Numbered from the stretch's first letter, positions 43,676-53,071 are shown. The stretch is DNA of 64,000 bases from Vagococcus hydrophili (GCF_011304195.1 NZ_CP049887.1:1550001-1614000), one strand, 5' to 3'. Numbers and translations: made by a program. Notes: generated by a model from the letters alone, not told the origin.

Positions 43676-44662
43676 ATGAAAAAAATAATTAACCAACCAG
43701 AAGAGATTTTAAATCAAATGCTTGAAGGCTTAACTTATGCGTATAGTGATTTAGTTGAACGCGTTAATGAAACCGATGTCATTGTGAAAAAAGATAAAGA
43801 AGCAGGTAAAGTTGGTTTAGTCAGTGGTGGTGGTAGTGGACACGAACCTTCTCATGCAGGATTTGTTGGTCGCGGGATGTTAAGTGCAGCTGTTTGTGGT
43901 GAAGTCTTCACTTCTCCAACTCCTGATCAAGTGCTTGAAGGAATTAAAGCAGCAGATACTGGTAGTGGCGTTTTATTAATCATTAAAAATTACTCTGGTG
44001 ACGTGATGAACTTTGAAATGGCAAAAGACATGGCTGAGATGGAAGATATTGAAGTTGAAACAATTATCGTAGATGATGATATTGCTGTTGAAGATAGCAC
44101 GTATACAGCTGGTCGTCGCGGTGTTGCTGGAACAGTTTTGGTTCACAAAATTTTAGGTGCTTACGCTGAACAAGGTAAATCATTAGCAGAAATCAAAGAA
44201 ATTGCCGATAAATTAGTCCCAAACATTAAAACAATTGGTTTAGCTTTAACAGGCGCAACAGTTCCAGCTGTTGGAAAACCTGGCTTTGTTTTAGAAGATG
44301 ATGAAATTGAATATGGTGTGGGAATTCACGGCGAACCTGGTTATCGTAAAGAAAAATTACAACCTTCAAAAGGCTTAGCTAAAGAATTAGTCGCTAAATT
44401 AAAAGCTGAATTCAACTGGAATACAGGCGACAAATTCGGTGTCTTAGTAAATGGCTTAGGTAGCACCCCATTAATGGAACAATTTGTTTTCATCAATGAT
44501 GTGAAAGAGTTGTTAGCTGAAGAAGGCTTAACCATTGAATTCAAAAAAGTGGGCGACTTAATGACAGCGATTGATATGTCAGGTCTTTCATTAACAATGA
44601 TTAAATTAGAAGACGAATGGACAGAGCAATTAAACTTCCCAGTTACAACGATTGCTTGGTAA
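43676..44662 (+). CDS. dhaK: Dihydroxyacetone kinase subunit DhaK
   Basis: Substrate-binding subunit of the PTS-dependent dihydroxyacetone kinase, 328 residues. SGGGSGHEPSHAGFVG near residue 50 and the substrate-binding His218 in GIHGEPGYR (same number as in E. coli) are present. It binds dihydroxyacetone covalently while DhaL transfers phosphate. The ribosome site AAAGGAAG and the promoter with DhaS operator lie upstream. It is first of four genes for glycerol use. Confidence 0.95.
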   Translation: MKKIINQPEEILNQMLEGLTYAYSDLVERVNETDVIVKKDKEAGKVGLVSGGGSGHEPSHAGFVGRGMLSAAVCGEVFTSPTPDQVLEGIKAADTGSGVLLIIKNYSGDVMNFEMAKDMAEMEDIEVETIIVDDDIAVEDSTYTAGRRGVAGTVLVHKILGAYAEQGKSLAEIKEIADKLVPNIKTIGLALTGATVPAVGKPGFVLEDDEIEYGVGIHGEPGYRKEKLQPSKGLAKELVAKLKAEFNWNTGDKFGVLVNGLGSTPLMEQFVFINDVKELLAEEGLTIEFKKVGDLMTAIDMSGLSLTMIKLEDEWTEQLNFPVTTIAW

Positions 44663-44676
44663 GAGGAGGAAATATA

Positions 44677-45255
44677 ATGACAAACGAACAATTAAAACAG
44701 TGGTTACAACTGTTTACAGATAAAGTGGTTGAAAACAAACAATATTTAAGTGATTTAGATACGCCAATTGGTGACGGAGATCACGGAGCAAACATGGCTC
44801 GTGGAACAACTGAGATGATGAAAGCTATCGAAGAAAAAAATCCAGAGACAGTCACAGATACATTGAAATTATCAGCCATGACTTTAATTAGTAAAGTCGG
44901 CGGGGCATCAGGTCCACTATATGGTTCTGCTTTTATGGGTATGACAAAAGCTTCAATGAAAACTGAAGATTTGGTAGAGATTTTAGAAGCTGGTTTAGCT
45001 GATATCCAAAAACGTGGTAAAGCCGAAATTGGTGAAAAAACAATGGTAGATACGTGGGCACCAACAATTGAAGGGCTAAAAAATAATGAATTAACAATTG
45101 AAAAAGTTCAAAGCTTTTCAGAAGCAACGAAAGATATTAAAGCATCAAAAGGTCGCGCTTCTTACTTAGGTGAGCGTTCACTTGGTCATATTGATCCAGG
45201 TTCAATGTCTAGTGCTTACCTATTTGAAACAATGATTAAAGCAGGGGTGAAATAA
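44677..45255 (+). CDS. dhaL: Dihydroxyacetone kinase subunit DhaL
   Basis: The 192-residue ADP-binding subunit, which is phosphorylated by DhaM and passes phosphate to dihydroxyacetone on DhaK. The Mg-ADP-binding motif DTPIGDGDHGANMARG lies near residues 28-43 and GGASGPLYGSAFMG near 80. The ATG at 44677 follows AGAGGAGG; the upstream ATG in this frame overlaps dhaK. dhaM begins 2 bp after its stop. Confidence 0.94.
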   Translation: MTNEQLKQWLQLFTDKVVENKQYLSDLDTPIGDGDHGANMARGTTEMMKAIEEKNPETVTDTLKLSAMTLISKVGGASGPLYGSAFMGMTKASMKTEDLVEILEAGLADIQKRGKAEIGEKTMVDTWAPTIEGLKNNELTIEKVQSFSEATKDIKASKGRASYLGERSLGHIDPGSMSSAYLFETMIKAGVK

Positions 45256-45257
45256 TA

Positions 45258-45626
45258 ATGACTTTAGGAATAGTAATGGTTTCCCACGTATCTGATGTAG
45301 TCATCGGAGTGAAACGTCTGATTAATGAAGTAGCAAAAGATGTTTCAGTAACAGTTGCTGGTGGAACGGAAGATAACGGCGTTGGAACAAGTTTTGAAAA
45401 AATCCTCGCAGCCTTTGAAGAAAATGAGGCAGATCAAATCATGGCATTTTACGATTTAGGTAGTGCCAAAATGAATCTAGAAATGGCAATGGAGATGACA
45501 GATAAGGAAGTGATGTTATACGATACAGCCCTTTTAGAAAGCAGTTATACTGCCGCCGCATTAATCCAAGCCGGAGCTGATTTATCAGCTATTGAAGAAC
45601 AATTATCCCCATTAAAAATCAAATAA
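45258..45626 (+). CDS. dhaM: PTS-type phosphotransferase subunit DhaM (single IIA domain)
   Basis: The 122-residue EIIA-Man-like domain that accepts phosphate from HPr and passes it to ADP on DhaL. The active His10 is in VMVSHVSD, with GGTEDNGVGTSF following. Unlike the long E. coli DhaM (IIA-HPr-EI fusion), this is the short Gram-positive form, so general HPr must supply phosphate. It lies tightly between dhaL and gldA. Confidence 0.92.
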   Translation: MTLGIVMVSHVSDVVIGVKRLINEVAKDVSVTVAGGTEDNGVGTSFEKILAAFEENEADQIMAFYDLGSAKMNLEMAMEMTDKEVMLYDTALLESSYTAAALIQAGADLSAIEEQLSPLKIK

Positions 45627-45659
45627 AAATAGATTAAAGAAACTAGGAGAGTGTCAGTC

Positions 45660-46787
45660 ATGAGAAAAGCATTTATTTGTCCAACTAAATACGTACAAGG
45701 TGAAGATGAAATTTTAAACTTAGGTTATTTTGTTAAAACATTTGGTAAATCAGCTCTTTTAATTGCTCACCAAGATGATATTAACCGTGTGCAAAAACAA
45801 TTAGATGAAACAGCTGAAAAATTTGGTATTGAAATTGTCGCAAGTCACTTTAACGGTGAATGTTCTCGCCAAGAAGTAGCAAGACTTCAAGCAGTAGCTA
45901 AAGAAAAACAAACAGACTGCGTGATTGGTCTTGGTGGTGGTAAAGCCATCGATACATCTAAATGTGTGGCAGAAGGTGAAGCTTTAATCATCGTACCGAC
46001 AATTGCTGCAACAGATGCACCAACATCACATTCAGCGGTTCTTTACACTGAAGACGGAGAGTTTGACGATTATGCTTACTTCAAACAAAGCCCAAGCGTG
46101 GTTATGGTTGATACAAAAATCATTGCCAATGCCCCAACTCGTTTCTTAGTAGCTGGTATGGGAGATGCGTTATCAACATTATTTGAAGCTCGCGCTACAT
46201 CTCGTTCTTTCTCAAATGTTAATGCAGGTCTTCCGAATGGCTATCAAACAAAAGAAACATTGCCAGCTAAAAATACTATTGCAGCTTATACATTAGCAAA
46301 AGTTTGTTATGAAACATTACTAGAAAATGGTTATAATGCTAAGATCGCTTGTGATAACAATGTGGTAACACCAGCGTTAGAAAACATTGTTGAAACAAAC
46401 ATTTTACTATCAGGTTTAGGATTTGAAAGTAGTGGTTTAGCAGCGATCCATGCCATTCATGACGGATTAACAGCTTTAGAAGGAACTCACCATTATTTCC
46501 ACGGTGAAAAAGTAGCCTTCAGTGTGATTTGCCAATTAGTCTTAGAAAATGCATCGGTTGAAGAATTACATGAAGTTTTAGATTTCAGTTTATCAATTGG
46601 TTTACCAGTTTGTTTAGCTGATATCGGTGTAGAATCTATTACCTTTGAAGAAGCAATGGAAGTTGCTGAAAAGGCATGTATTCCTGAAGAATCAATTCAC
46701 TCAATGCCATTCCCAATCGTTGTGGAAGAAGTGGCTCAAGCAATTATTGCCGCAGACAAAATTGGTCGCGACTATAAAAATAAATAA
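45660..46787 (+). CDS. gldA: Glycerol dehydrogenase
   Basis: Oxidises glycerol to dihydroxyacetone with NAD, supplying substrate to DhaKLM. 375 residues of the iron/zinc-dependent alcohol dehydrogenase family. GLGGGKAIDTSK near residue 92 binds NAD; metal ligands fit Asp and His in MGDALST, HAIHDGL and HYFHGEK. The ATG at 45660 is 10 nt after AGGAG; the GTG at 45651 is too close to it. Terminated by the hairpin at 46805. Confidence 0.93.
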   Translation: MRKAFICPTKYVQGEDEILNLGYFVKTFGKSALLIAHQDDINRVQKQLDETAEKFGIEIVASHFNGECSRQEVARLQAVAKEKQTDCVIGLGGGKAIDTSKCVAEGEALIIVPTIAATDAPTSHSAVLYTEDGEFDDYAYFKQSPSVVMVDTKIIANAPTRFLVAGMGDALSTLFEARATSRSFSNVNAGLPNGYQTKETLPAKNTIAAYTLAKVCYETLLENGYNAKIACDNNVVTPALENIVETNILLSGLGFESSGLAAIHAIHDGLTALEGTHHYFHGEKVAFSVICQLVLENASVEELHEVLDFSLSIGLPVCLADIGVESITFEEAMEVAEKACIPEESIHSMPFPIVVEEVAQAIIAADKIGRDYKNK

Positions 46788-46804
46788 AGACTTGTTTAGG
46801 GGGC

Positions 46805-46842
46805 GAGGGACTGTGACATAAGTAAGTCACAGTCCCTCTTTT
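46805..46842 (+). terminator. Terminator after gldA
   Basis: GAGGGACTGTGAC pairs perfectly with GTCACAGTCCCTC (13 bp), then TTTT. Confidence 0.9.
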
Positions 46843-46850
46843 ACAAACAA

Positions 46851-46972
46851 AACGGTGTCACAGAAGTAGCTTCTGCGGAAATAAGCCGAAAATCACAAAA
46901 ATTTGAAAAGCAATTTTCGTGATTTCCTTCTTATTTCTTGAAGCTGAACACTTCTGTCACAACCTCTGCTCC
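46851..46972. repeat. Family B structured repeat, long copy B2
   Basis: Outer arms TGTCACAGAAGT-AGCTTC and GAAGCT-gaac-ACTTCTGTCACA. Inner stem GAAAATCAC with GTGATTT and AAATAAG with CTTATTT. It shares the outer sequence with B1 at 21099, with paired changes (A-T here, G-C there). Confidence 0.8.
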
Positions 46973-47042
46973 TTTTTTAATCTATTGAAATTGGTTGGTT
47001 TATGTTACACTAAATAAAGTTTAATGTGGAGGCAGAGGAGTT

Positions 47043-48032
47043 ATGACTCAAATAATTAATAAACCAAAAGATACTGTTTCTCAGGTGCTTAACGGTGTGG
47101 CATTTATCCATCAAGAGAAATTAGTGAGAATAAAAGACACAGGAATTATCAAAAAAAAATCAATTGAAACAGAACAAGTTGCTTTAATTAGTGGTGGAGG
47201 TAGTGGTCATGAGCCAGCTCACTTTGGTTATGTGGGAGATGGTATGCTAAGTGCCAGTGTTAGTGGCCCGATATTTATACCACCAAAGACTAGTGATATT
47301 TTAGCAGCCATTAAAGAAGTAGCTGGCGCGCAAGGTGTTTTGTTGATTATTAAAAATTTTGAAGCAGATGTTACTAATTTTTTAGAGGCTGAGAAACTTG
47401 CTAAAAAAGAAGGATTACTAGTGGACCATGTGATTGTGAATGACGATTGTTCCATTGAAGAAGGTAGTTACAAAAAGCGTCGTCGCGGGGTTGCTGGAAC
47501 TATTTTTGTGCATAAAATTTTAGGTGCGGCAGCTAGAGAAGGTATGTCCTTAGAAGAGTTGAAAAAATTAGGGGAAGCTGTTATTTTAGCAACTAACACA
47601 CTGGGAGTTGCCTTAGCTAGTGGGAAAGAAATGGGCAGTGAAGAGCCTGTTTTTGTGTTAGAAAAAGGACAGATTTCTTACGGAATAGGGATTCACGGGG
47701 AATCTGGCTACCGAGAAGAGCCCTTCTATTCATCAGAATATTTGGCTAACGAATTGATTAATAAATTGTTGATTCAATATGATCACAATCATACCAACCA
47801 ATTTGCAGTCATGGTCAATGGATTAGGTGCAACGACGATTATGGAACAATATATCTTTGCGAATGACGTGAAACGTTTATTGCAACTAGAAGATATCGAG
47901 GTTGTGTTTCAAAAAAGTGGTAACTTTATGACTTCAACTAATATGGCAGGTATATCACTTACTTTTTTAGAAATAAAAGAAGAAGCTTGGTTGAAATATT
48001 TGGAGAAAGAAACAGATGCGTTTGCGTGGTAA
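47043..48032 (+). CDS. dhaQ: DhaK-like coactivator, probably DhaQ
   Basis: A 329-residue paralogue of DhaK with the same fold motifs (ISGGGSGHEPAHFGYVG) and His218 kept in GIHGESGYR. In Lactococcus, DhaQ is a DhaK-like protein that binds dihydroxyacetone and enables DhaS to activate the operon. Here it lies downstream of the kinase operon and is separated by a terminator and a family B repeat, with its own extended -10 (TGTTACACT, 47003-47011). A second catalytic DhaK is the alternative, but no second dhaL accompanies it. The start has GGAGGCAGAGGAG. Confidence 0.8.
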   Translation: MTQIINKPKDTVSQVLNGVAFIHQEKLVRIKDTGIIKKKSIETEQVALISGGGSGHEPAHFGYVGDGMLSASVSGPIFIPPKTSDILAAIKEVAGAQGVLLIIKNFEADVTNFLEAEKLAKKEGLLVDHVIVNDDCSIEEGSYKKRRRGVAGTIFVHKILGAAAREGMSLEELKKLGEAVILATNTLGVALASGKEMGSEEPVFVLEKGQISYGIGIHGESGYREEPFYSSEYLANELINKLLIQYDHNHTNQFAVMVNGLGATTIMEQYIFANDVKRLLQLEDIEVVFQKSGNFMTSTNMAGISLTFLEIKEEAWLKYLEKETDAFAW

Positions 48033-48034
48033 AT

Positions 48035-48078
48035 AAAAGTACTTTTTACTAGTAATTATAGTGAAAAGTACTTTTTTT
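48035..48078 (+). terminator. Terminator after dhaQ
   Basis: AAAAGTACTTTTTACTA pairs with TAGTGAAAAGTACTTTT, then T run. Confidence 0.85.
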
Positions 48079-48185
48079 AATTTGTTTATAAAATAACTGT
48101 CAAAGAAGTTTAGTTATTTACTATTCAGTATTTTTTTAGCGAAGAATCATTTAGATAAAATATGTTTTTTTAATCTAAAATCAGC

Positions 48186-48214
48186 TTGAATAGTTTTAAG
48201 TTTAAGGGTAAAAT
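48186..48214 (+). promoter_or_regulatory. Promoter of the 5'-nucleotidase gene
   Basis: TTGAAT (48186-48191), 17 bp, then TAAAAT (48209-48214). Confidence 0.65.
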
Positions 48215-48255
48215 GATAACGATTACACTATTTATTAATAAGGAGGAGAAATAGA

Positions 48256-51200
48256 TTGAAGAGTAAAAGTTCATTATTTATTGCACTATCATTATTATGT
48301 CCGCTAACACTATCAGCAACACATGCAATTGCTGAAGAGGCAGCCACAAGTAGTTCAAGTAACGGGGTACAAATAACAGAGGCAACAAAAGAAAGCAAAG
48401 AATCAGAGAAAAAAGAAGCTGGTGACAAGAAGAATATTCCTGTTCAAATGTTAGGTGTTAATGATTTCCATGGTGCTTTAAATACAACAGGAACAGCTTA
48501 TCTAGAAAACGGTAAATTTACAAATGTTGGTAAAGCATCAGTTTTAGCTGCTTATTTAGATCAAGCGCAAAACGATTTTAAAACAAAAACTGAGTCAACT
48601 TATACAGAACGTGTTCAAGCAGGGGATTTAGTTGGGGCAAGTCCTGCCAATTCAGCTCTTTTAAGAGATGAACCAACAATGCGTGTCTTTAATGAAATGA
48701 ATTTTACCATTGGGACATTAGGAAATCATGAATTTGATAAAGGCTTAGGTGAATATGTCCGTATTCTTAAAGGTGAACAACCAACAAGAGAAGCAATGGG
48801 AAGTATTAGCGATGATTTATGGCAAGCTATTAATGGTTATCCAAGAGAAAAAAGTACACAACAAATAGCAATTGCTAATATTACTAATAAAACTGCTGGA
48901 CCACAAGGTGAAGTAGGCGGAAAACCTTACGACTTACCACCGTATATTGTTAAAACATATGGTGAAGGAACTGAAGCAGTAAAAGTTGGTTATATTGGTG
49001 TAGTAACCAAAGAATTTCCTAACTTAGTTTTAGCAGAGCACACAAAAGATTTCAATGTGATTGACGAAGGTGAAGCTGTTGCTAAATATACAAAAGAATT
49101 ACGTGAAGAGCAAGGCGTTAACGCTGTTGTAGTAGTCTCACACGTTGCAGCAACAAGTAAAGATGACATCGTTCAAGGTGAAGTTGTAGACATGATGAAA
49201 ACTGTTGACCAATTAGATCCTGAGAATGGAGTAGACGTTGTTTTTGCAGGTCATAATCACCAATATACTAATGGTTTGATTAAACGCGAAGGTAAAAAAG
49301 ATGTCCGTGTGGTTCAAAGTACATCTCAAGGAAAAGCGTATATTGATTTACAAGGCGAATTAGATCCAACAACTAAAGGTTTTAAAGAAACACCAAAAGC
49401 AGAAATTATTCCAACTGATGGCAGTAAAATTACACCAGATGGAAAAGTACAAGAAATTGTAGATGAAGCTTCAGAAATTATTAAACCAGTGACGAATGCT
49501 TCGATTGCTAAAGCTGATTTGAATAAAGTCTCTGTAGTAGATGGTAAACCGATGATTACTCGTAATACAAATGAGCATGATGAGTCTGAATTAGGTAACT
49601 TGATTACAGATGGTCAATTGTACATGGCAAACAACTCTGATTTAAAAGATGCTAAGGGTAACCCGGTTAAGGCTGACTTTGCAATGACTAACTCAGGTGG
49701 TATCCGTGCTGATTTATTATTAGATAAAGAAGGCAATATTACATGGGGAGCTGCTCAAACAGTTCAACCATTTGGTAATATCCTACAAGTTGTAGATATG
49801 ACAGGTAAAGATATTAAAGAAGCTTTAAACCAACAATATAACAATGGTAAAACAGGTTATACGTTACAAGTTTCAGGTTTAAAATATGACTATAGTGGAA
49901 CAGCTAAAACTGGCGACGGCTCATTTAAAGTTGAAAATGTAAGATCTGATATTGATGGAATGTTATTATCTGATGAAAAACACTATAATGTAATCATCAA
50001 TGATTTCTTATTTGGTGGTGGAGATGGATTCAAAGCTTTTACTAATGGTGAATTAGTGACAGCTATGGATACTGACACAAATACATTTGTTAATTATTTT
50101 GAAGCTAAAACAGCTAAAAAAGAATTAATTGAAGCACCAAAAGTAGATCGTAAATCAAAATATGTGATGTCTGCAGATGAGCTTAAAGAAGTAACTAAAG
50201 TTAACCCAATTAAAAAAGGTGATACTGTTATTACAGGTGTTTCAGCACCAGATGCTTTCGTAGCATTTGGGAAAGTTGACAATACTATTATAGGTCGAGG
50301 GCAAGCGGATAAAGATGGTAAATTTGAAGTTCAGTTAACTGAAAAGGTTAGTGAAAAGACTGTTAATTTCCATGTGGCTTTAGGTCAAACAAGACTAGAA
50401 GGGCCTATCTTTGTAGAACTCCCACAAGGTCCATATATCGAGTATGGAAAATACGTTAAAGTTGTGAAGAAAAACTATAGTTTATGGTCAAACTTTGATT
50501 GGCAAGAAAGAAATAAATCTAATAATGTTTTAAACGAAGTATTTACTGCACGTGGTAAATACAACCATGAAAATGGGGCAACTTACTTATCACTTTATGA
50601 TAACAAAGGTAAATGGCAAGGATATATCAATGAAAATGCAACTGAACTTGTTAAAGATCCACAAGGACCATATGTTAGAGATGGTCGCTATGTAACAATT
50701 AACCGTACAGGTTATAGCACATGGTCAAACTTTGATTGGCAAGAAAGAAATACAACTGACAAATTAGTTGGTCAAACATATCAAGCAAAAGGTCATTACA
50801 AACATGCTAATGGTGCGACATACTTATCATTATATGATGGTAATGGAAAATGGCATGGTTATGTAAATAAAAATGCTGTGAAATTTGCGGATGGCCCTCA
50901 AGGTGCGTATATTACTGACGGAAGTTATGTAACAATTTCTAAAGATAACTACGATGTATGGTCAAACTTCAATTGGAAGAGACGCAATACAAGTAAAAAA
51001 TTAATGAATCAAACGTTCCAAGCAAAAGGTCGTTACCAACATATTAATGGAGCAACTTATTATTCACTATATAACAATAAAGGTGAGTGGCAAGGATACA
51101 TCAATGCTAATGCAGTTAAAGTTGGAGACGGAGCACAAGGCGCTTATATTAACTATGGCAAAAAAGTAACAATTGCTAAAAAAGGCTATAGTACATGGGC

Positions 51201-51360
51201 GAACTTTGGTTGGAAAGAAATGAATAGAACTGATAAAATGATGGGCGAAACATTCACGGCTCGTGGACAATACAACCATTACAATGGTTCAACTTATTAT
51301 TCTTTATTTGATGCAGATGGCAAATGGCATGGTTATGTCAATAAAAACGCTGTAAAATAA
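48256..51360 (+). CDS. Secreted 5'-nucleotidase/2',3'-cyclic phosphodiesterase with four C-terminal GW/SH3-like repeats
   Basis: A 1034-residue exported phosphoesterase. Signal peptide about 1-27 (ATHAIAEE). The metallophosphatase domain has NDFHGALN, GNHEFDKG and GHNHQY; the nucleotidase C-terminal domain has SGGIRADL and DFLFGGGDGF. Four repeats of about 79 residues follow (starting near 723, 802, 881 and 959), each QGPY/QGAY...GxYV...WSNFxW...NGATYxSLY...GYxNxNA, probably wall-binding. It has no LPXTG. It would release phosphate and nucleosides, possibly adenosine, outside the cell. The start is TTG at 48256 after GGAGGAG. Confidence 0.9.
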   Translation: MKSKSSLFIALSLLCPLTLSATHAIAEEAATSSSSNGVQITEATKESKESEKKEAGDKKNIPVQMLGVNDFHGALNTTGTAYLENGKFTNVGKASVLAAYLDQAQNDFKTKTESTYTERVQAGDLVGASPANSALLRDEPTMRVFNEMNFTIGTLGNHEFDKGLGEYVRILKGEQPTREAMGSISDDLWQAINGYPREKSTQQIAIANITNKTAGPQGEVGGKPYDLPPYIVKTYGEGTEAVKVGYIGVVTKEFPNLVLAEHTKDFNVIDEGEAVAKYTKELREEQGVNAVVVVSHVAATSKDDIVQGEVVDMMKTVDQLDPENGVDVVFAGHNHQYTNGLIKREGKKDVRVVQSTSQGKAYIDLQGELDPTTKGFKETPKAEIIPTDGSKITPDGKVQEIVDEASEIIKPVTNASIAKADLNKVSVVDGKPMITRNTNEHDESELGNLITDGQLYMANNSDLKDAKGNPVKADFAMTNSGGIRADLLLDKEGNITWGAAQTVQPFGNILQVVDMTGKDIKEALNQQYNNGKTGYTLQVSGLKYDYSGTAKTGDGSFKVENVRSDIDGMLLSDEKHYNVIINDFLFGGGDGFKAFTNGELVTAMDTDTNTFVNYFEAKTAKKELIEAPKVDRKSKYVMSADELKEVTKVNPIKKGDTVITGVSAPDAFVAFGKVDNTIIGRGQADKDGKFEVQLTEKVSEKTVNFHVALGQTRLEGPIFVELPQGPYIEYGKYVKVVKKNYSLWSNFDWQERNKSNNVLNEVFTARGKYNHENGATYLSLYDNKGKWQGYINENATELVKDPQGPYVRDGRYVTINRTGYSTWSNFDWQERNTTDKLVGQTYQAKGHYKHANGATYLSLYDGNGKWHGYVNKNAVKFADGPQGAYITDGSYVTISKDNYDVWSNFNWKRRNTSKKLMNQTFQAKGRYQHINGATYYSLYNNKGEWQGYINANAVKVGDGAQGAYINYGKKVTIAKKGYSTWANFGWKEMNRTDKMMGETFTARGQYNHYNGSTYYSLFDADGKWHGYVNKNAVK

Positions 51361-51366
51361 AACACT

Positions 51367-51420
51367 AAAAAACTTCATGAACAAAAATCGTTTTAGATTT
51401 TTGTTTCATGAAGTTTTTTT
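51367..51420. terminator. Bidirectional terminator
   Basis: AAAAACTTCATGA...CAAAAATC pairs with GATTTTTG...TCATGAAGTTTTT; serves the nucleotidase gene and the minus-strand gene. Confidence 0.85.
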
Positions 51421-52213
51421 ATTCCGCAACCGTCCACGCGTTTAACGTCTTACCTTCATCATCAATCATCTCAAGCCAACTATTGGTTCCTGCAAAATAA
51501 AGGAAAAGCCCCACCTCATTCACGCTTTTCAAAATAATATCCTCAGTTGTCGTGAAATTTTCAAATTGATCTTTATGATCTGTTCTTATTTTATCCCCCA
51601 TTTTAGCAGAAAAGCCAACAGAACCGTCTTTATTAAGGGGTGCTTCTTTCATCATGGTAGCCCCTTTTTTTATGAGCATTTGATTTCGTTTAATCCACAT
51701 GACACATGCTTTACTGCCTCTTGTATCAATATAAAATTCTTTCTCACTGACTTCCTTGGTCCATTTATGGCGTGCTTTCCCAGGTTTTCCTTTCTTTGTT
51801 TCTTCTTTTTTAAATGAGTAACCCATACTATCAAGAATAAGCAGAGTATTCGTTTTTAGTTCATTGAGTTGATTTGTGATATTTTCGGGAACAGTGATTT
51901 CCTCAGAATCGACTAATAATACACCTGTTTCAAGAGCGTGATTCACAAGCAATCGTTCCATATAAATTAAATCAGTATCCACATCAAAATTAAGTTCAAC
52001 GAATTGAGTGAATATTGGTTGATCAAGGCTGGTGATTTTTTGAACTGTTCCGATAAATTGTAGCTTTCTTTCATTAAATACTAGATAGATAGCTTTGTCG
52101 CTGAGTTTTTTTGGTAAGGATTTAGTTTGTTTTATTTGGATTTCTAGTGAATGATCAATCGAGCGGATGCTTGTTTTCTTTTTTGAAAAGATGACTTCTG
52201 TCTTTAATGTCAT
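51419..52213 (-). CDS. Protein of unknown function, possible DUF4357-like C-terminal domain
   Basis: A 264-residue cytoplasmic protein with no membrane segment. Its last ~60 residues (GATMMKEAPLNKDGSVGFSAKMG and NSWLEMIDDEGKTLNAW) resemble the DUF4357 domain, seen at the end of some nuclease- or restriction-associated proteins; I hold this loosely. The N-terminal part (about 1-150) has alternating strands and no motif I recognise. The ATG at 52213 follows GGAGG; the ATG at 52228 overlaps that site. It is a single gene convergent with the nucleotidase. Confidence 0.7.
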   Translation of the reverse strand: MTLKTEVIFSKKKTSIRSIDHSLEIQIKQTKSLPKKLSDKAIYLVFNERKLQFIGTVQKITSLDQPIFTQFVELNFDVDTDLIYMERLLVNHALETGVLLVDSEEITVPENITNQLNELKTNTLLILDSMGYSFKKEETKKGKPGKARHKWTKEVSEKEFYIDTRGSKACVMWIKRNQMLIKKGATMMKEAPLNKDGSVGFSAKMGDKIRTDHKDQFENFTTTEDIILKSVNEVGLFLYFAGTNSWLEMIDDEGKTLNAWTVAE

Positions 52214-52295
52214 GCGGGTTACCTCCAAAGGTTGATTTCTTTTATTATAATCTGAAAATTAAACATCTGGCTAGAGAGATGCTTAGAATAAAAAG

Positions 52296-52359
52296 TGTCA
52301 TATATAATTGACATCTAGTTGAAATAGGCGTACGCTTGTTATGTAATATATATATGACA
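52296..52359. promoter_or_regulatory. Promoter with repeated TGTCA/TGACA half-sites before the XRE gene
   Basis: TGTCA-TATATAAT-TGACA (52296-52313), whose right end is part of a TTGACA -35 box (52308-52313) with TACGCT 17 bp on. An inverted copy, TATATATGACA, is at 52349-52359. The layout suggests self-repression by the XRE protein. Confidence 0.55.
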
Positions 52360-52375
52360 TTTTAAAGAGGACATC

Positions 52376-52567
52376 ATGAATAGAATAAAGAAATTTCGAA
52401 CAGAGAAAAAAATATCACAGTTAGAATTAGCGAAGCGAGTAGGCGTGGCAAGGCAGACGATTAACTTAATCGAGAATGGAAAATACAATCCATCCCTGGA
52501 CTTATGCATTAAGCTAGCCAAAGAATTAGAGTCAGATTTAAATAGTTTATTTTGGGAGGAGTCATAA
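52376..52567 (+). CDS. Small XRE-family regulator
   Basis: A 63-residue Cro/CI-type helix-turn-helix protein with nothing else: IKKFRTEKKISQLELAKRVGVARQTINLIENGKYNPSLDLCIKLAKELE. Such minimal regulators (YozG/PadR-neighbour type) commonly control the membrane protein next to them. Its stop TAA shares a base with the ATG of the following DUF3278 gene, so translation is coupled. The ribosome site AAAGAGGA supports the start. Confidence 0.9.
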   Translation: MNRIKKFRTEKKISQLELAKRVGVARQTINLIENGKYNPSLDLCIKLAKELESDLNSLFWEES

Positions 52568-53055
52568 TGGAGAAGGAAAAATTAGGGGTTCGTTTGATTA
52601 AAAGAGTTTATGGTATAAATGGCGTTTTAGATGAATATAAACGATCTGAAATAAACCGAATTGGTAATAATGCCTTTATGTTTTTATGGGGCTATTTTCT
52701 AATAGCGAACATGATTGCGATGATTGCTGTCTTAAATTTTAATCCTGAGATTGTCTTGTGGGTTTTACTTGGTACAAGTTTTTTAGTCATTATCGCCATT
52801 GGTTTATATATTATGTACGAGGCTGAATGTGCTGAGTTAACTAGTATTGAGGTGGAAGAAAAAGATGTCACTACAATCAAAAAGAAAATGAAGAAAAATG
52901 CTATTTTAGGAAGTTTATTTTTTTCAGGTGTCCAGTTAATCGGAAAAAATTTTTCGATGAAGTCGACGATTATCTGTTTAGCCGTTGGATTCCTTTTTGG
53001 AGGGATGATTTATGCTATTGGTGTGGCGAATATAAAAAAAGTTAAGGACGATTAG
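52567..53055 (+). CDS. DUF3278 family membrane protein, copy 1
   Basis: A 162-residue protein. The opening IKRVYGINGVLDEYKRSEIN plus RIGNNAFMFLW is the DUF3278 signature. About four hydrophobic segments follow (about 38-58, 62-85, 115-128 and 135-152). Function is unknown; the family is regularly partnered with small XRE regulators. The ATG at 52567 follows GGGAGGAG. A paralogue follows 16 bp later. Confidence 0.85.
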   Translation: MEKEKLGVRLIKRVYGINGVLDEYKRSEINRIGNNAFMFLWGYFLIANMIAMIAVLNFNPEIVLWVLLGTSFLVIIAIGLYIMYEAECAELTSIEVEEKDVTTIKKKMKKNAILGSLFFSGVQLIGKNFSMKSTIICLAVGFLFGGMIYAIGVANIKKVKDD

Positions 53056-53071
53056 GTTTGGAGGAGGAATA

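Noticed and set aside
47043-48032. Second catalytic dihydroxyacetone kinase
   Set aside because: His218 is retained, but there is no partner dhaL or dhaM and the DhaS-DhaQ arrangement of Lactococcus explains it better.
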